Below, piece by piece: positions 1 through 13,248 of a DNA stretch of 64,000 nucleotides. The notes under the pieces are model-generated. The model was not told where the DNA came from and made no database searches. It worked only from the letters and a program-made list of their open reading frames with translations. Within the stretch, counting starts at the first letter, position 1. Each line of letters opens with the position of its first letter. The position numbers were made by a program, and so were the translations under genes. This stretch comes from Paraspadella gotoi (Eukaryota; Chaetognatha), in assembly GCA_051294375.1 (NCBI GenBank), contig CM119265.1, positions 5,565,696 to 5,629,695 of the forward strand, given 5' to 3'.

Positions 1-691
1 AAAGATGAAAAAAAAAGGAAGTTGGTCAGGAACATGAAGAAGAAGACGACGACGATAACGACGACAAAGAAGACGATGACTAAAAAAAGGACAAGGAGAA
101 ATCGATGACGCTAATGGCGACGCGGACGTCGGGCGCGTGACGAGCGGACGAAAGGCGCGTGACGAGCGGACGAAAGGCGCGCGACTGAAGCGATTGAAGG
201 GCGCCCGGCTGACGGATGAAAAGGCGCCTGAAAGGATGAGGAGCGCGCGATTGATGGACGAACGGCGTGAGTTTGGGAAAAGGAAACAACGAACGGTCAA
301 AGTGAGATGCAGTCAGATTAGTTTTTTAGAAGTTTGTTTATTGAGATTGAGATCAACTGTTTCATCCAATTTTCTGATGACTTTTCCATCCTTTAATGAA
401 GGACTTTTATTGAATAAATGATAACAGTGGTGTGTGAATTATACTCTAATATCACTGTTTTATGTATACCGTGCTGAATTGGTTTCGCTTATATAATAAA
501 TTTCTCTCTTTTTATTATAATGTATTAAAATTATATTGCTTATGAACATCAGCGTAACAATTCGTTTCCGTCAGCCGCGTCCACACATTTTTGATTTTCA
601 TTTCTCTTTCGGAATCTTTTTTGTCGGGGGGGGGGGATGGGGGGTGAAGAGGTTTAGGGGTGTTTTGGAAAATAAATCTGATTATATCTAC

Positions 692-705
692 TGGAGAGAG
701 AGAGA

Positions 706-759
<54 letters not shown>

Positions 760-787
760 GAGAAAGGAAGAGAGAGAGAGAGAGAGA
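692..787. repeat. (GA)n microsatellite
   Basis: Nearly pure GA dinucleotide interrupted by GGGGGAG and AAGG. Confidence 0.9.
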
Positions 788-1410
788 AATTAAAAATAAT
801 TTTTGCCAAAATTTAACGCCCGCGAAAAAAATTGGAAAAAAAAACAACTAAATTTTTATTCTATTCGTTTATTTGTTTTGGCGTACGGGAAAGGAAATTG
901 ACAATTTTTATCGTTTATTTTGTTTGAAATGAATTGAGGAAGTCAAGCAAACTTGTTAAATTGAGGGGTTGATAATCTTTGTCATTCCTAACTATCATAT
1001 ATGTGTTTTAATCGTTAACATTCAATTGTTGAAACAGTAAATAATAACAATAAATGTAATGTTTTACAATCAAAGACGTTGTAAATACTTACCAAAGTAT
1101 AAATTGTAATGTTACACAATTCGAAAATCATAAATGATAAATTAACGAAACAGTGAGCAAAATAATTAACTACAGAAATTCCGAAAAAAATTTTAGAGTC
1201 ATTGTTTCTTATTTTTATTTTCTTTGAATTTCATCTGCCAAATTCATCACGATTTTTCCCGCCATCTTGCGAACCAAAGACGAACCATGATGACGTCTCT
1301 CGATTCGACCTCGTCATCAAAATAGAGATCGGTCGCCGCATCGGACCAGTTTCGAACTTTCACCGAATGACATCAAATCGGGGAAATGTGGGTTAAGTCA
1401 ACACGGTTGG

Positions 1411-1960
1411 TGAGAGAGAGGGATGAGAGATAGAGAGAAAGCAAGAGACGGAGAGAGAGAGAGAGTAGAGAGAAGAGAGAGAGAGAAAAATAGAATGATG
1501 AGAGAGAAGACGAGAAAGAAAGGTGAAGAGAGTCCAGAAGAGAGAGAGAGAGAGAGGAAGAAAGGGGCGAGGAAGAGGGAGTGGACGGCCCAAATGGAAA
1601 TAAGATATCCAGGCAGCAAAGAGCAAAAACAGGCGAAACGACGCCGAGGAAAAAAAAGACAGGAGATCGAGAAGAAAATAAGTCGGAGAGAAAAGAGATA
1701 AGGAAGAGGACAAGCCGGAAAAGATAAGAAGGAAGTTAGGAAATCGATTAGAAAATGATAGAAAGATGCAAATAGAAGAAAGAAGAAAGAAAGAAAGAAG
1801 AAAAGAAGACAAGAAAGGGAAAAAGAAAGAAAGAAAGAAAGAAAGAAAGACAGACAGAATATGGATAAGAATGAAAGAATCGAGCAGAAAATGAAGAAAA
1901 GAGGATGAGAGGCGGAGAAAAAAGGCGGGAAAAAGTCGAAGAAAAGAAATAAAATGAAGA
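1411..1960. repeat. Polypurine tract, GA then GAAA
   Basis: About 550 bases almost without pyrimidines on this strand, with (GAAA)n at 1817-1850. Long purine/pyrimidine asymmetry of this kind can form triplex DNA. Confidence 0.8.
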
Positions 1961-2666
1961 GCGAGTGGGATTATTATTCCTTCGAACGAAGGAGGGAAGG
2001 TGAAGAAGGGCGGGAATTCTTGAAGTCTTTCTTCTTTTTTTTCTTTTCTTTTTTATAAAGGTGAATGAGTGACTTCGGATTTGAATTCGCATGGAAGTTG
2101 AATTTCTAGAAAATCGAAGAAAGTGGAGATTACAATTGATTCATTCAGCGGCCGTCTTGTATAGAATGAGTTACCTTACGATTAAACGAAAAAGATAAAT
2201 GGGGGATGCAAGAGGTAAACAAAAAGTATCCAATGCTCGACCAACTAGACCCGGAAACAGATCGAAAAGTAAACCAGGCGTTGAGTAACGAATCGGGCGC
2301 CAGGATCAATGAGGCATTGTGCCATGTAGACAGGGACTGATTAGGCGTCCGAAGACGAATCCCGCGTCAGAAAAACTATTCAGGTGGAGTTCTCGACTTT
2401 AGTTCCACGGGCGGGTGAGTGAAAAAGATAGAAAAGATGGGAGAAAAAAGGATAAATCGAGACAATAGCAGCACCTGATAACTAGAAACCTTAATGTGTT
2501 TTTTTTTAAATTGTGATGCATTTTTTTTCAATCCTCTTTTAGCGAAAGGAGCAACACGGATCGTTAAAAAACGAAAAGGCGAAAGGCGAATCGTAAAGCT
2601 GGAGAAAAAATGGAAAATTCGATGACAAAACTAATGAGAGCAAGGCGTCGTCCGACAACTACACTT

Positions 2667-2796
2667 TTCTCCCTCTCTCTCTCCACCTCTCTTTATCTCT
2701 GTCTCGCTCTCTCTTTTTTCTTTCTCTCTTTCTTTCTTTCTTTCTCAATCTCTCTGTTCTCTCTCTCTCTCTCCCATTATTTCTTTCTTCTTCCGG
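2667..2796. repeat. CT/CTTT pyrimidine tract
   Basis: Mixed CT and CTTT repeats. Confidence 0.85.
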
Positions 2797-3179
2797 AATC
2801 GAAATTTAACAATACTTTTCCCCACAATCAGTTTTCAATCGAAATCCTGAATTTCTTTCTCATTTTTTCTTAAGAAATTAAGTAAAACTTTGCATCTTCC
2901 ATCCGCTTTGCATCTTCCATTTTCTTCGCATCTGCCAAGTAATTCTTCTGACATCCGCTTTTGTTTGACTTCCCACTTCAATCAGCGTCAGGGTAGACAA
3001 CTGATTTGTCCTGCGACAATTTTTGTCAACTTGCGTATTTGCTCATTTTTTTTACGGTTTACAGATTGTTACTTGATGTCGAAGACAACGGACGTGAGAA
3101 AGAGAGGGCGGAGAGAAAACTATTCCCTCGGGTCTGAGGTTTACTTCTTCAATAATCACACGCTTTTCAGAAAGGAGAA

Positions 3180-3182
3180 TGA

Positions 3183-3229
<47 letters not shown>

Positions 3230-3272
3230 GAGAGAGAAAGAGAGAGAGAGAGAAGAGAGACAGACAGACAGA
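3180..3272. repeat. (GA)n then (CAGA)n
   Basis: A GA dinucleotide run closing in CAGACAGACAGACA. Confidence 0.9.
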
Positions 3273-3959
3273 CACTCAGAAGAATAATTTACCTCGGCAG
3301 AGAGAGAAAATAATAGAAATCCGAACTCCTTATACTTACATACATATCAAAACTAAATCTCTCAAATGACAAAAATTATTTGACCACATTTTTTAACAAC
3401 GCTTTTTTTTTTTTACCAAATTCTTCCCCCCGCATTAACATTCACGTCAAAGACGACAACGACAACGACGAAAACGACGACGACAAACTCGGGACAAAGG
3501 ATCAAGTTTCCCTGTCCCTCGAGGTCACGATCTTTCGAACGGAGGGACGATGCGCCCCGCTCCATGAAAAATGGCGGACGCGCGCGGCGTTGCGGACTTG
3601 TTAACTTTTATCTAGTAAGGAAATATATATTCATTTAAAATAGAGTTCTAATTTTTGTGCATGTGTTTGTAAAATTGACGGAAGGAGGGAGAAAAAAATA
3701 AATTTATGTACATAGAGAGAAATAATTTGAGAAAAGAAAGAGAGAGTAAGAGAATTAGAGAGTATGCCAGCTGAGTTCCTTGAATCTCGCTCTGCAGCGA
3801 GAAAATCAAAATTTTCCCTTCCTTAATCAAATTTGGACAAAACTGAATCAACACTGCGTACACATCATCAAAATAAAAAATAAAAAACAACGACGACGAT
3901 AACAACGACAACTCGGAGAGACCGACAGGCGGGATCTCAAGAAAATATCTCCAACTTCG

Positions 3960-4330
3960 GAATGAGAAGATATGGAAGAGAAAAGATGAAAGAAAAGGAG
4001 AAGAAAGAAATTGCCGAAGAAAAGGAAAAGGCGTATTTGCTGAAAGGAAGAGAGAAAAAGGCAAAGGGGTCAGAGAAGAAAGAAGAAAGAACAAAGATAA
4101 AAACGAGGCTGGGATGAACAAGGGGGAAGAGGAGAAAATAGAGAGAGAAACGGAGGAAAGAACAAAGGAAAGGAGGCTGAGAGGAGGAGATGGGGAGAAA
4201 GGAGGAAAGAAAAGGAGAGAAGGAAATGGAGAGGGGGATGGGAGGAGGAGGAGGAGGAGTAAGAGAAAAAGAATTAGGAGTGAGAAGAGAAAGGAAAGGA
4301 AAGCGAGGAGGAGAAAAAGGGGATCCAAAC
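3960..4330. repeat. Polypurine tract
   Basis: G/A-rich, non-periodic sequence with AGGAGG runs. It creates long Arg/Glu/Lys or Ser/Phe/Leu frames that are not genes. Confidence 0.75.
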
Positions 4331-4443
4331 AACTCGGAATTCGTCGGTTAAGATGAAGGGAAGCGACTTGGTGGAATTGGGTTTTGCCTCTGAGGCCTTC
4401 GAAAATGGAGGAAACTTGGGGGGAGTGGAAGATGGAATAATTG

Positions 4444-4445
<2 letters not shown>

Positions 4446-4542
<97 letters not shown>

Positions 4543-4552
4543 AAGAAAGAAG
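4446..4552. repeat. (GA)n microsatellite
   Basis: About 100 bases of nearly pure GA. Confidence 0.95.
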
Positions 4553-4627
4553 GCGTTTCTTTCGTCCTTTCTCGATCGGTGGTGTCGACGCTCGGCGGTG
4601 GAACACCCGGATTAAAATTTCAAACGG

Positions 4628-4693
4628 ACGACGACGACTTCGACGACGACACTGACGACGACGTCGGTGACGACGACGACACTGACGACGACG
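4628..4693. repeat. (ACG)n trinucleotide tract
   Basis: GACGACGAC-type repeats with ACT interruptions; one of several (ACG/CGT)n tracts in the window. Confidence 0.85.
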
Positions 4694-4929
4694 AAAAAAA
4701 GTCAACGAAAACTGTTTTTTTTTCTTTTTAACAAGAGTCAAGACTTAAAACGGAAATTGGAACCGCGAGGTGGAGATGGATTTTTTTTGGGCGAAAAAGT
4801 TGAGTTCTGTAAAGACTTGGGTGGAGAGTTGTAAATTAAAAAAAATTAAATGATGTAGTGAATGAATGATTGAAGATAGTGTTGCCCTTATACAGAGGAG
4901 GCACCGAACTTTTTATAAAAATTTAAAGA

Positions 4930-5064
<135 letters not shown>

Positions 5065-5179
5065 TAACACACAGAGGCCAGGTTAAGGGTATCGAAGGAG
5101 GTTGAGAATTTCAGAAAATCCATTAGAAGGAGAGACAAGGACTTTTCCTTGAGCGCATTTGTCAAGATCAGCTCTCAGC

Positions 5180-5222
5180 GCGAGAAGAACCTCACCCTCC
5201 ATTGCGAGAAGAACCTCACCCT
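5180..5222. repeat. 24-bp direct repeat, two copies
   Basis: GCGAGAAGAACCTCACCCT occurs at 5180-5198 and 5204-5222. Confidence 0.85.
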
Positions 5223-5229
5223 GCTTTCC

Positions 5230-7656
5230 GGATTGAAGGAAAAAGCATTCGTATTTGTCTCATTCTTCTTCTTCATCCTTTTCCTCTTTCAGTCCAACTT
5301 TTTATTTCTTTTTCTCTCGCGATCGATTGATCTTTTGCTTATTAAATTTTTTTTTTACGACTTTAAAAAGCATAGTAACGTAGTAACATAGTAAAATAGT
5401 AACTAGTAACAGATTAAGTAGGTAGGTTAACGTCATAAATAAGTAATACGAAATACAGTTTCAGTTAAAAAGGGTAAGCTTTTTACGTAAATTCAACTCA
5501 ACTAACGCGCGTGAACTCAACTAATTATGCACTTCAGATTTTTTTATCAAAAGACTTTCGCATGTAAACTTCTCTTCAAACTCTTTCCTCTCTTTACCTC
5601 CCCTTCTTCCCTCTTTATCTAACTCCTCTCTTCATCTCTTTAACCTTCCTCTTACTTATTTCTGAATTTTCTCTTCCTCCTGCCTTCCTCTTTCCCGGTC
5701 ATTAGGAGTAACGACGTCTAGTCTTGTTTCTCTTATTTTTTATCCTTTTTCGTTTCCAAAGGGTCGACGTTTGAGAGTGGCGAGAGTGGCGTTTTAAAAT
5801 TCTCGAAGTAAATCATAGATTAAATAATTAAATATAATTTTATTTTTGATCATATTCGTCACTAGGGCGAAACACTAACCGGAAATAAAAATACAATGTG
5901 GTCATCTTTATGGGGTTACTGGAGACTCAAAATCAATGCCCAATCTATTTTTGATTGTTTTGGAAGCAAAGGGATACTGACACTTTATCTCATATGGCTC
6001 AGTGTGAAATTATTTTATAATTTAAGTTAATAATATTTGGGTCAATAAGAATAAACAATAAGCTTTCAGTTGAGCTCTTTTACGATATTTTTTATAAAAT
6101 ATTTACAAATTTCTTGCCATTTAAATAGAATTATAAGTTTTGCTTCGGGAGACTGTACATTGTACATTGTACAGTGCACAAGTAAATTAGTTGTTAAAAA
6201 AATAAAGACGAATGTAGTGCGCTATAAATCAAAGCCAACTTTCGCAGAGTTAATATCTTGATGGCCGCCAGCCTAATTTCGTCGAAAAAGAGTGCGTAAA
6301 ACCCAAAATAATAAAAAAAAGAGGAGGAATCAATCTGAGTTAATTTTATTTTTGAGAATTCTCGTTACTTTGAGTTTCAACATAGTCCGTTTTAGAATTA
6401 AATGTAAATAATCGTAATAGTACAATGAAGTGTGTTTAATAAATCGAACTTCTGGAAATAAAACTTTTTTTTTCCTCCTTTTTTTGGCTAAAAATCCCGA
6501 AATGACGGTTTCCATGGTTACGAGGCTCGAGATGTCGTTATCACGCGAAAAGCGTGTTATTTCTCTCTCTTACCGAAACGACCCAATATAATAAACAGTC
6601 GAAACGAGCAAATACTTCAGAGAGTAACGCCCTGACACGAGTTCCAGTGATAAAAACTTGTATATGTATGAATGTCGAAATTAATAATTAATACAAGGAT
6701 GTCAAGCCACAATTTTTTGTTGCGGAATAGAGATAAATTGTGTACCTATCTATTAGTTGTAATTATAATCTTCAAATCTAATGTAACAATGCTTTTTAGT
6801 ATCAAACGCGTCGGGAATATTCGTCGTTATATTTGTTTTTACTGATCGATAATCCCTTTTGAGTTGTTTACTTTAAAGCAAACATACTCTCTCTCCTTGC
6901 TCCCCCGCATCTCTCGCTCTCTATAAATACTAAACTATTAATTCCTCCTCCCGCCTCCCGTTCGTCGCTCGACTTGGCCATCTGTCGGCAAACTTCGTTT
7001 TTTCCGGCCCAAAGCGACGCGTGACAAACAAAAGGGACCGCGAACTTCCGTGACAAAGGAAGCGAAAACGTGTCGCGTTATGGCCGTGACAACTTCTATT
7101 GCCACGCAAGGACGAACGAGCGTTGGGTAGTTGAGACAGGTGGCAGCACCGGCGCCGTCTAGGATTAAAAATAGAACGAAGTCGACCCCGGATCGAGCGA
7201 CGCTGAAATTACGACGTGGTTAAACGTGCTACGTAGAAGTGTAAACAAATTAGGACATTGTGATAATGATTAAAAAGTCAACTGAATTGAATCAGAATAG
7301 AACGAATTCGATCGAAATCTAACATTGAGAACATCAATACCGCTGGGCAATTTTGCGTCACAAGCATTTTGAAAGACTTAAATGATCTCCGACTTTCTTG
7401 TTTTGTTTTCCTTTTTTTACAAATAGTCCTTTCATAGTGATTTAGGTTAAAATTATCGTAAAGCAAATTTTATCGTTTTCCTTTTTTAGTCGATTGATTG
7501 ATTGCGTAAAACGTATGAAGAAACACCATGATTTTGACAGACATAAGATACGAAAAAAAGATAAAGTTGAAAAATGACCTCGAGGGATGGAGAAAAATGT
7601 TTCAAAACACCAACAAGGAAAACGAAAAAGTAGGAAAGAGGAATGAGCGAAGAGAG

Positions 7657-7688
<32 letters not shown>

Positions 7689-9000
7689 CAATCTTCGAAG
7701 CTCTGCTAAAGAATCGCTTTTTTGAGTGGCGTCTGACAATCGTCGCTTTCTTCATTTCGACTACGAAGGATATGGACATCAAGGTCACCGTCATCGTCGC
7801 ATTCTTCATCGCCGTCACCGAAAGAACGATCCCTTCACCAGTGGGTCGATCTTCCTTCTTCTTTGCAACGGAATTTAAGAAATCGTCGTCGCCCGCACGC
7901 ACCACGCACCCGGACGTACGTCAAGATCACCTTGAATCGGAATGAATCAAAAATATTAATCGTCTCGAACGAAAAATATTCCCACGATGACGTTTGTGAA
8001 AGAAAAGAAAATTCTCAACTGAAGGAACGTGTGCATTCGAATTACCCTTTATTTCGAATGGGACTGTTTCTTTTATATATATTTCTTTTCCATGAATTCC
8101 GAGGAGACATCCCGTTCATTGTGTTGTCTGCGGCGATCTTCCCTCATCGTCATCTGCTTAATCTTTGTAGAAATCTTTTAATTTGACGAGAAAAAAAAAC
8201 TTGAAAAGGATTATTTCTCGAATTCATTATATATCGAATAGTTTTTTAAAAAAAGTGTATTAATGATTTTTTAAATAATAATATCATCATTTCCTTCCTT
8301 CCTTCCCTTCTCTCCTCCATTTCGCTCTCCCTCTCTTTCTTTTCGGTCAAGAGGTCACCTTTTTCCTCTCCGCTTTCCGAAGACTCGTTTCAGGGTCGGC
8401 GCCCCGCCCCAGCCCGACCTATCGGCGCTTCCCAGGTACTACACCGGCAGGGCTCCGGCAATGGCTTCCGGCGCCGTTCGAGGGTCTTCACTTTTGCCGA
8501 CCATCTGATTCTAATTTCGGGTTAGAAAGAGAGCTAGTGAGAGTACAAGTTGCGTCGGTGAACGTTTTTAGAGATTTTTGAAAAGTTAAGGAAAGGATAA
8601 GATTGGAATAACTTGGGGATGGGTAATAGGAGCGGCAGAAGAGCTCAGCATTCAATCGACAAAAAGAAGCAAAAATCCTAGAATATAAAAAAAAAAATTT
8701 ATCGGAGATTTTGCGCTCCAAACCGAAAAAAAAAAAAATTCATAACAAAACGGGGCTGCCGGTGGGGGGGAAGGGGGGCGCGGAGGGAGGAGGTGGCGCC
8801 TGGAACGGCGAAGGAGAGAAGGAAAAAATCGGGGATTATTGAATTGAAGGCGATAAGAGCATTTGGGGGTTTATCGGCGGGGGGGCGGGGCGGGGGGAGA
8901 GCTTCGTTGGTGCGACGGAAATGGAATTTTGCATAAAGCGGTGAAAGGGAGATGTCATCTTGGAAATGGTGAAATAACAGACAAAAAAAAAAATTTTTAA
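5230..9000. other. No gene seen: spacer
   Basis: Mostly AT-rich unique sequence. Of note are TAGTAAC-type repeats at 5375-5412, TGTACAT repeats at 6156-6176, a short (GA)n at 7650-7688, and a GC-richer patch at 8395-8480. Short open frames here show no recognisable domain. Confidence 0.5.
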
Positions 9001-9279
9001 AGCAGTTGGAAGAACGGACAGGGGGAACTGAATTTAAAAAAAAAAAAAACATCCGGGTAGCGCGTTCGTTGGACGATGATGGGAGGAGAGAGATGGCGTT
9101 CCAGTCTCTCTCTGTCCCGAGAGACGCAAACTTTGGGCCAAACGCCCACACGCCTCCTTCTCTCGGCCCCAGACACGGACTGGTCTCTGCCGCGCCTGAC
9201 GCCGTCCCCGCTGCGTTTTCTGTTGTTGTTATGGATGTAACTGCCATTTTCAATTTCGTTCATTACGAAGAGATGCTCG

Positions 9280-9348
9280 TCGAGGAGGACGACAGTGACG
9301 ACGACGATCATGACGACGACGACGATCATGACGACGACTACGACTTAT
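9280..9348. repeat. (GAC)n trinucleotide tract
   Basis: GACGACGAC with CATGAC interruptions; it would read as an Asp/His run but there is no gene context. Confidence 0.8.
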
Positions 9349-10424
9349 GTTTTCGTTCTACTCAAACAGATTCACATCGATTATTCTTTTCGTCAAACAA
9401 AATCGATTTTTTCCTCTGTTTTTAATTTTAAAACTTTGGCTTTGGCTTTTCGAGTTTGAGAGGAAAAGAGAAAAATTCGAAAGAGTTTCTTTTTTTTTTC
9501 TTTTTTTTTTTCCTTTCTCGCTCTGATTTTGCTTCGAAGTGCTTAGTTTTACGTTATTACCTTACTGCATGAAGTTTTGGTAATACTTTGAAGAGTCTTC
9601 TGTAAATTAATTAATTTATCTGATTTTGTTGTTTTATCTCAGTGGAAAATTTTATTCACCTCCTTTATAAGGTCCTCACCAACTTGTAAACGATGAAACT
9701 ATTGTTGTGAGATCGTACTCCTTCTCTTCTTATTTCTTTCTTCGTCATCATCGTTCACACCCCTCAGATACTCAAGCTTGTGAACGCAGTCATTTTTTTA
9801 TTCCCCAACGACGCTTGTCACAGTTTTCGATCGAAAACGAACTGACGTACGAGCCATTTCCTCCTTTTTATGGCTTCTTGATCGCCTCGTAAAAATAATC
9901 CCGAAGAACTGAAGAAGACTCAGTCACTAAGAACTTCCGGAAAAAAAAAAGAATCGTAAATTGATTTTTTCTTTTTTGTTTCATTCGGCATTTCCCTCGA
10001 CAAAGAATAACCTGCTCCGTGGATTTAAACTCGCGGGTTTAGAAATCTCATGACATGGGAACCGTTTTACATTGGCAATTCGTTTGCAGATTACTAAACA
10101 TTAGTAAACATGAACCCAAAATTGAAATTAAGATGTTCCAAACTTATTATTTTTTTAAAACAAGTTCAGACGTCTTTGTTGGACCATGTTTTCCCAATTT
10201 AGATCGAATCAAATTGAAGAAAAATGTATTGACGTTAACTACAGAACAAAACGGAACAACGAGGAGTCAAATTTAGATTCGTATCATTTCGACGCTTCGC
10301 GTCTGTCAAAACTTTCAACGGAACTTCGAAAAGCGGAATTTTGACGGGTGATGTCTGCACCGTGGTTTTGATTATGGTGTGTTTTTTCTTTTTAAATTCT
10401 AAGAAGAGGGAGAATTGACTGTGA

Positions 10425-10480
10425 GAGATGAAGAGGAGAGAGACACGAGAGAGAGAAAACAGAGAGACGCAGAGGAGAGA

Positions 10481-10520
<40 letters not shown>

Positions 10521-10527
10521 GAGAGAA
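10425..10527. repeat. (GA)n microsatellite
   Basis: Interrupted GA repeat between AT-rich spacers. Confidence 0.85.
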
Positions 10528-12336
10528 TAATTCAATGATGTTTCAAAGCGTAAGTCCCTTGCGCATGATTCTCTTTGATTATCTACCATTTTTTCTTCAG
10601 CGCAACATTGTTTTAGCGTCACGCACTCTCAAGAGTCATTTCGATTCACGCACTCCCACACTCTCGTTGACACTCCTTTCAACGCCCTGGAATTCCCACA
10701 ACATCTTTTCTCACTACTCTCAAATGATCACTCGAGCTTTCGTAAGACAAACTCAGTTCCTCCCTCGCTCTTCGTCGCTTGCGAATTTTGCATTTGCCAC
10801 AAAACTCTCCCGCCGCACAGTTTTCGCGATCTGGTGCCGCATGCTCCTGGCTCTTTTCAATTTGTCGAGACTTCTCGCGCATGTCACGTGATTCACGGGA
10901 AACGAATCGAAATCGTATGGTGATTAGGGGCTTTTGTAGTGAATAATAGTTAATAAATAGTTATGCATATACATTGTAGTAGTTAAGGGTAGTGAAGTTA
11001 CAACGAAAATTTTAAAGTCAATTATGAACAATTTAAGGCGCGGCCAAAATTGAACACTTTTTATAAACTTTTAATTCTCCAAAAAATTCCTTTTTCCTTC
11101 TATTACTAAATCGATTTTCAATGCAACTTTTTGAATTAGTTCATTGGCGTTGGTTGCACTGAAGCTTTTAAATATTTATTTATATTATAACAAATGACAA
11201 AAAACTTTTTAAAAAGTTAGTTTTAAGAACGATTCTTATAGGCTTGAAAAAGTTAATGAAAGTTAGTACTACAATTTTTTAAATTTTGACAAAGAAATGG
11301 TTAAAAACAGAAAAAACCGTTAAAAATTCATCATCATCATCATCATTGGCTAAATTTTTCTAGTTTTTTAAAATTTTTTGATCAATAAAACAAAAAAATT
11401 TTAAAATTTGTATTAATAACCTTTATCTAACTTTTTAAAGCTCTATCAGAATCCATTAACGGTTCGGATTCACTCAATTCAAATTGTGTATAGCTAAAAC
11501 GGAGCTCGGCATTCGGGAAAGTGAGCATTCCTGACGATTCCGAAAATGTATCACTTCATCATTTTTTCAAGGCGTTTCGTTTGTTATCGAATTTTTACTA
11601 TATAAAATAAAAGAAACCTAATCTGTTGAGTTTGCAGCCAAACGAACAAAGCCGATTCCAATGAAATAATACAGGATTTTTTTTTATGTCAAGGACTCCA
11701 ATTCTATGAAAAGTTTTTTTTTGAAATTCGTTATTCCTTCATAGAAATTTAATCATTTTGTTCAATTTTCAATTGTATTCCCTTGCTATATTTGAAAATG
11801 AAAAAGTTTTCTAAAAAACGGGCTCATGAATTCCGCCCACCTTTCTTTTCTTTTGTAAAAATATTTTTTTAAAACGTGCAGTCAATCGTATTTAGCTGCA
11901 ACTCTTCGTTTTTAATTTTTGTCCATCAACAGATTAAGTTCTGACTTTCGTTACTCTTACCAAGATTCGACACGACATTTCACGATACGTTAAGCGACGC
12001 AGGATTTTTTTTCATTTCTTATTGTGACTTGACCGATTAAAATATTCTGACCGTTCAATTTTTTTATTGTTCTGGGGGAGAAAAAAATTTTTTTTTAAAT
12101 TCAGAAAATGCCTTACCAAAATTAGGTCAGATCTATTTTACGTTTAAGCATTTACATAAAGCAAAAAGTAAAAGGAAATTAAGCGAACTACTTTGGCAAA
12201 GGTAAATAAATAGGAGATGATGCAAAATAGTTTTTTTCAGTCGTCTCTCTATCTCTTTTATCTCTCCCTCTGTTTTTATTAATAGCTTATTTATTTATCA
12301 TAAATTATCAACCAGTCAGTCGCTGCCTTAAACCCG

Positions 12337-12371
12337 TAATGTTAGTAATAAAGATAGGGTTACTAACATTA
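12337..12371. repeat. 12-bp inverted repeat
   Basis: TAATGTTAGTAA and TTACTAACATTA are separated by 11 bases in otherwise unremarkable AT-rich spacer. Confidence 0.6.
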
Positions 12372-13217
12372 GTGGTCCAAACGCCATTTAGCTGCTTTCC
12401 TATCTAACACAGGCAGTTCCCTAAGATTTCTGACTCAAAAGCCCTGGTTTGAAATGTGTAAAGATCAAGACAACGGTTGTTCAAGTCTCATTGGATTGCA
12501 GTTTTCATATTGCATCAAATAATCGAATATTTTGGTGCCAGAACAAGTTATTAATAAACATTACACTAATTGATTGTTTTTTTTTACAATTACCAAATAT
12601 TATACTTACAATTGTACTGATTCTTATAGGAAGTTATTTATTACAGGTGGCTTAGAATTTATTGATTTCTTATTTATCTGTCATGTTGAAAGATTTTATT
12701 GAGGACATCTGGATTATGTTACAGCTCTGGAGTGAGTTCACAAAAAAGAGTTCTGTAGATTTAATTATATTTTTTAAGTCTTGAAAGTTTTCTTGAAAAT
12801 CTAAGTTTACCGAAAAAAATTATTGAGAAAATGAGCTTACCGTGTGAAAAATCATATCGACTCGAAAATCTTGCTTACGAATAAAAAATTTTGCCATAAA
12901 ATTTACGGTTGGCATTTCTAAGTACATTGGAAAGATCTTCGATTTAATTTCTCCAGAAAACCTCTCAGTTATTGATGCGAGGGAGGTACTAGGATACAGT
13001 AAATTCGATTTTCTGCAATTATAGATTGAGTGATCCCTGGCCTAAAAAAAAATTGAAAAATTCAAAAAAATTTTTAACTATTAATAATAGTAATAAATAA
13101 TCTTTAAATTGCTTCCGTGCGGCTTATTTAATAGATAATTTTTTTAAAATTATTTTTATTTTCATATTCTTTAACAGTCACTTTATCATTATTTATTTTG
13201 AGAGACTTCTAGTTTTC

Positions 13218-13248
13218 AACTGTTCGGCCTAATGAAAACTATCATCAG
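13218..13248 (-). ncRNA. Degenerate hammerhead-like motif
   Basis: The minus strand reads CTGATGA, then a hairpin-like segment ending GGCC, then GAACAG. The spacing resembles the better copies at 28.9 and 52.7 kb, but GAAA is incomplete and stem II is poor. Probably decayed. Confidence 0.25.

Larger units (their letters stand above)
1..2660. other. No gene seen: simple repeats and spacer
   Basis: Holds (GAC)n-like sequence at 40-80, a 22-bp unit twice at 132-175 (GGCGCGTGACGAGCGGACG), a (GA)n tract at 692-787 and a long polypurine stretch at 1411-1960 ending in (GAAA)n. The 2,270-2,420 stretch is more complex but has no open frame that I can assign. Confidence 0.5.

Noticed and set aside
3648-4328. 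226-codon frame on the minus strand
   Set aside because: Low-complexity Leu/Ser/Phe composition comes from the polypurine tract; no domain, no splice context.
9006-9425. Asp/His-rich frame at the (GAC)n tract
   Set aside because: Driven by the trinucleotide repeat; no flanking exons or domain.
9905-9945. CTGAAGAAGACTC resembling a hammerhead core
   Set aside because: There is no GAAA at the right distance and no stem II.
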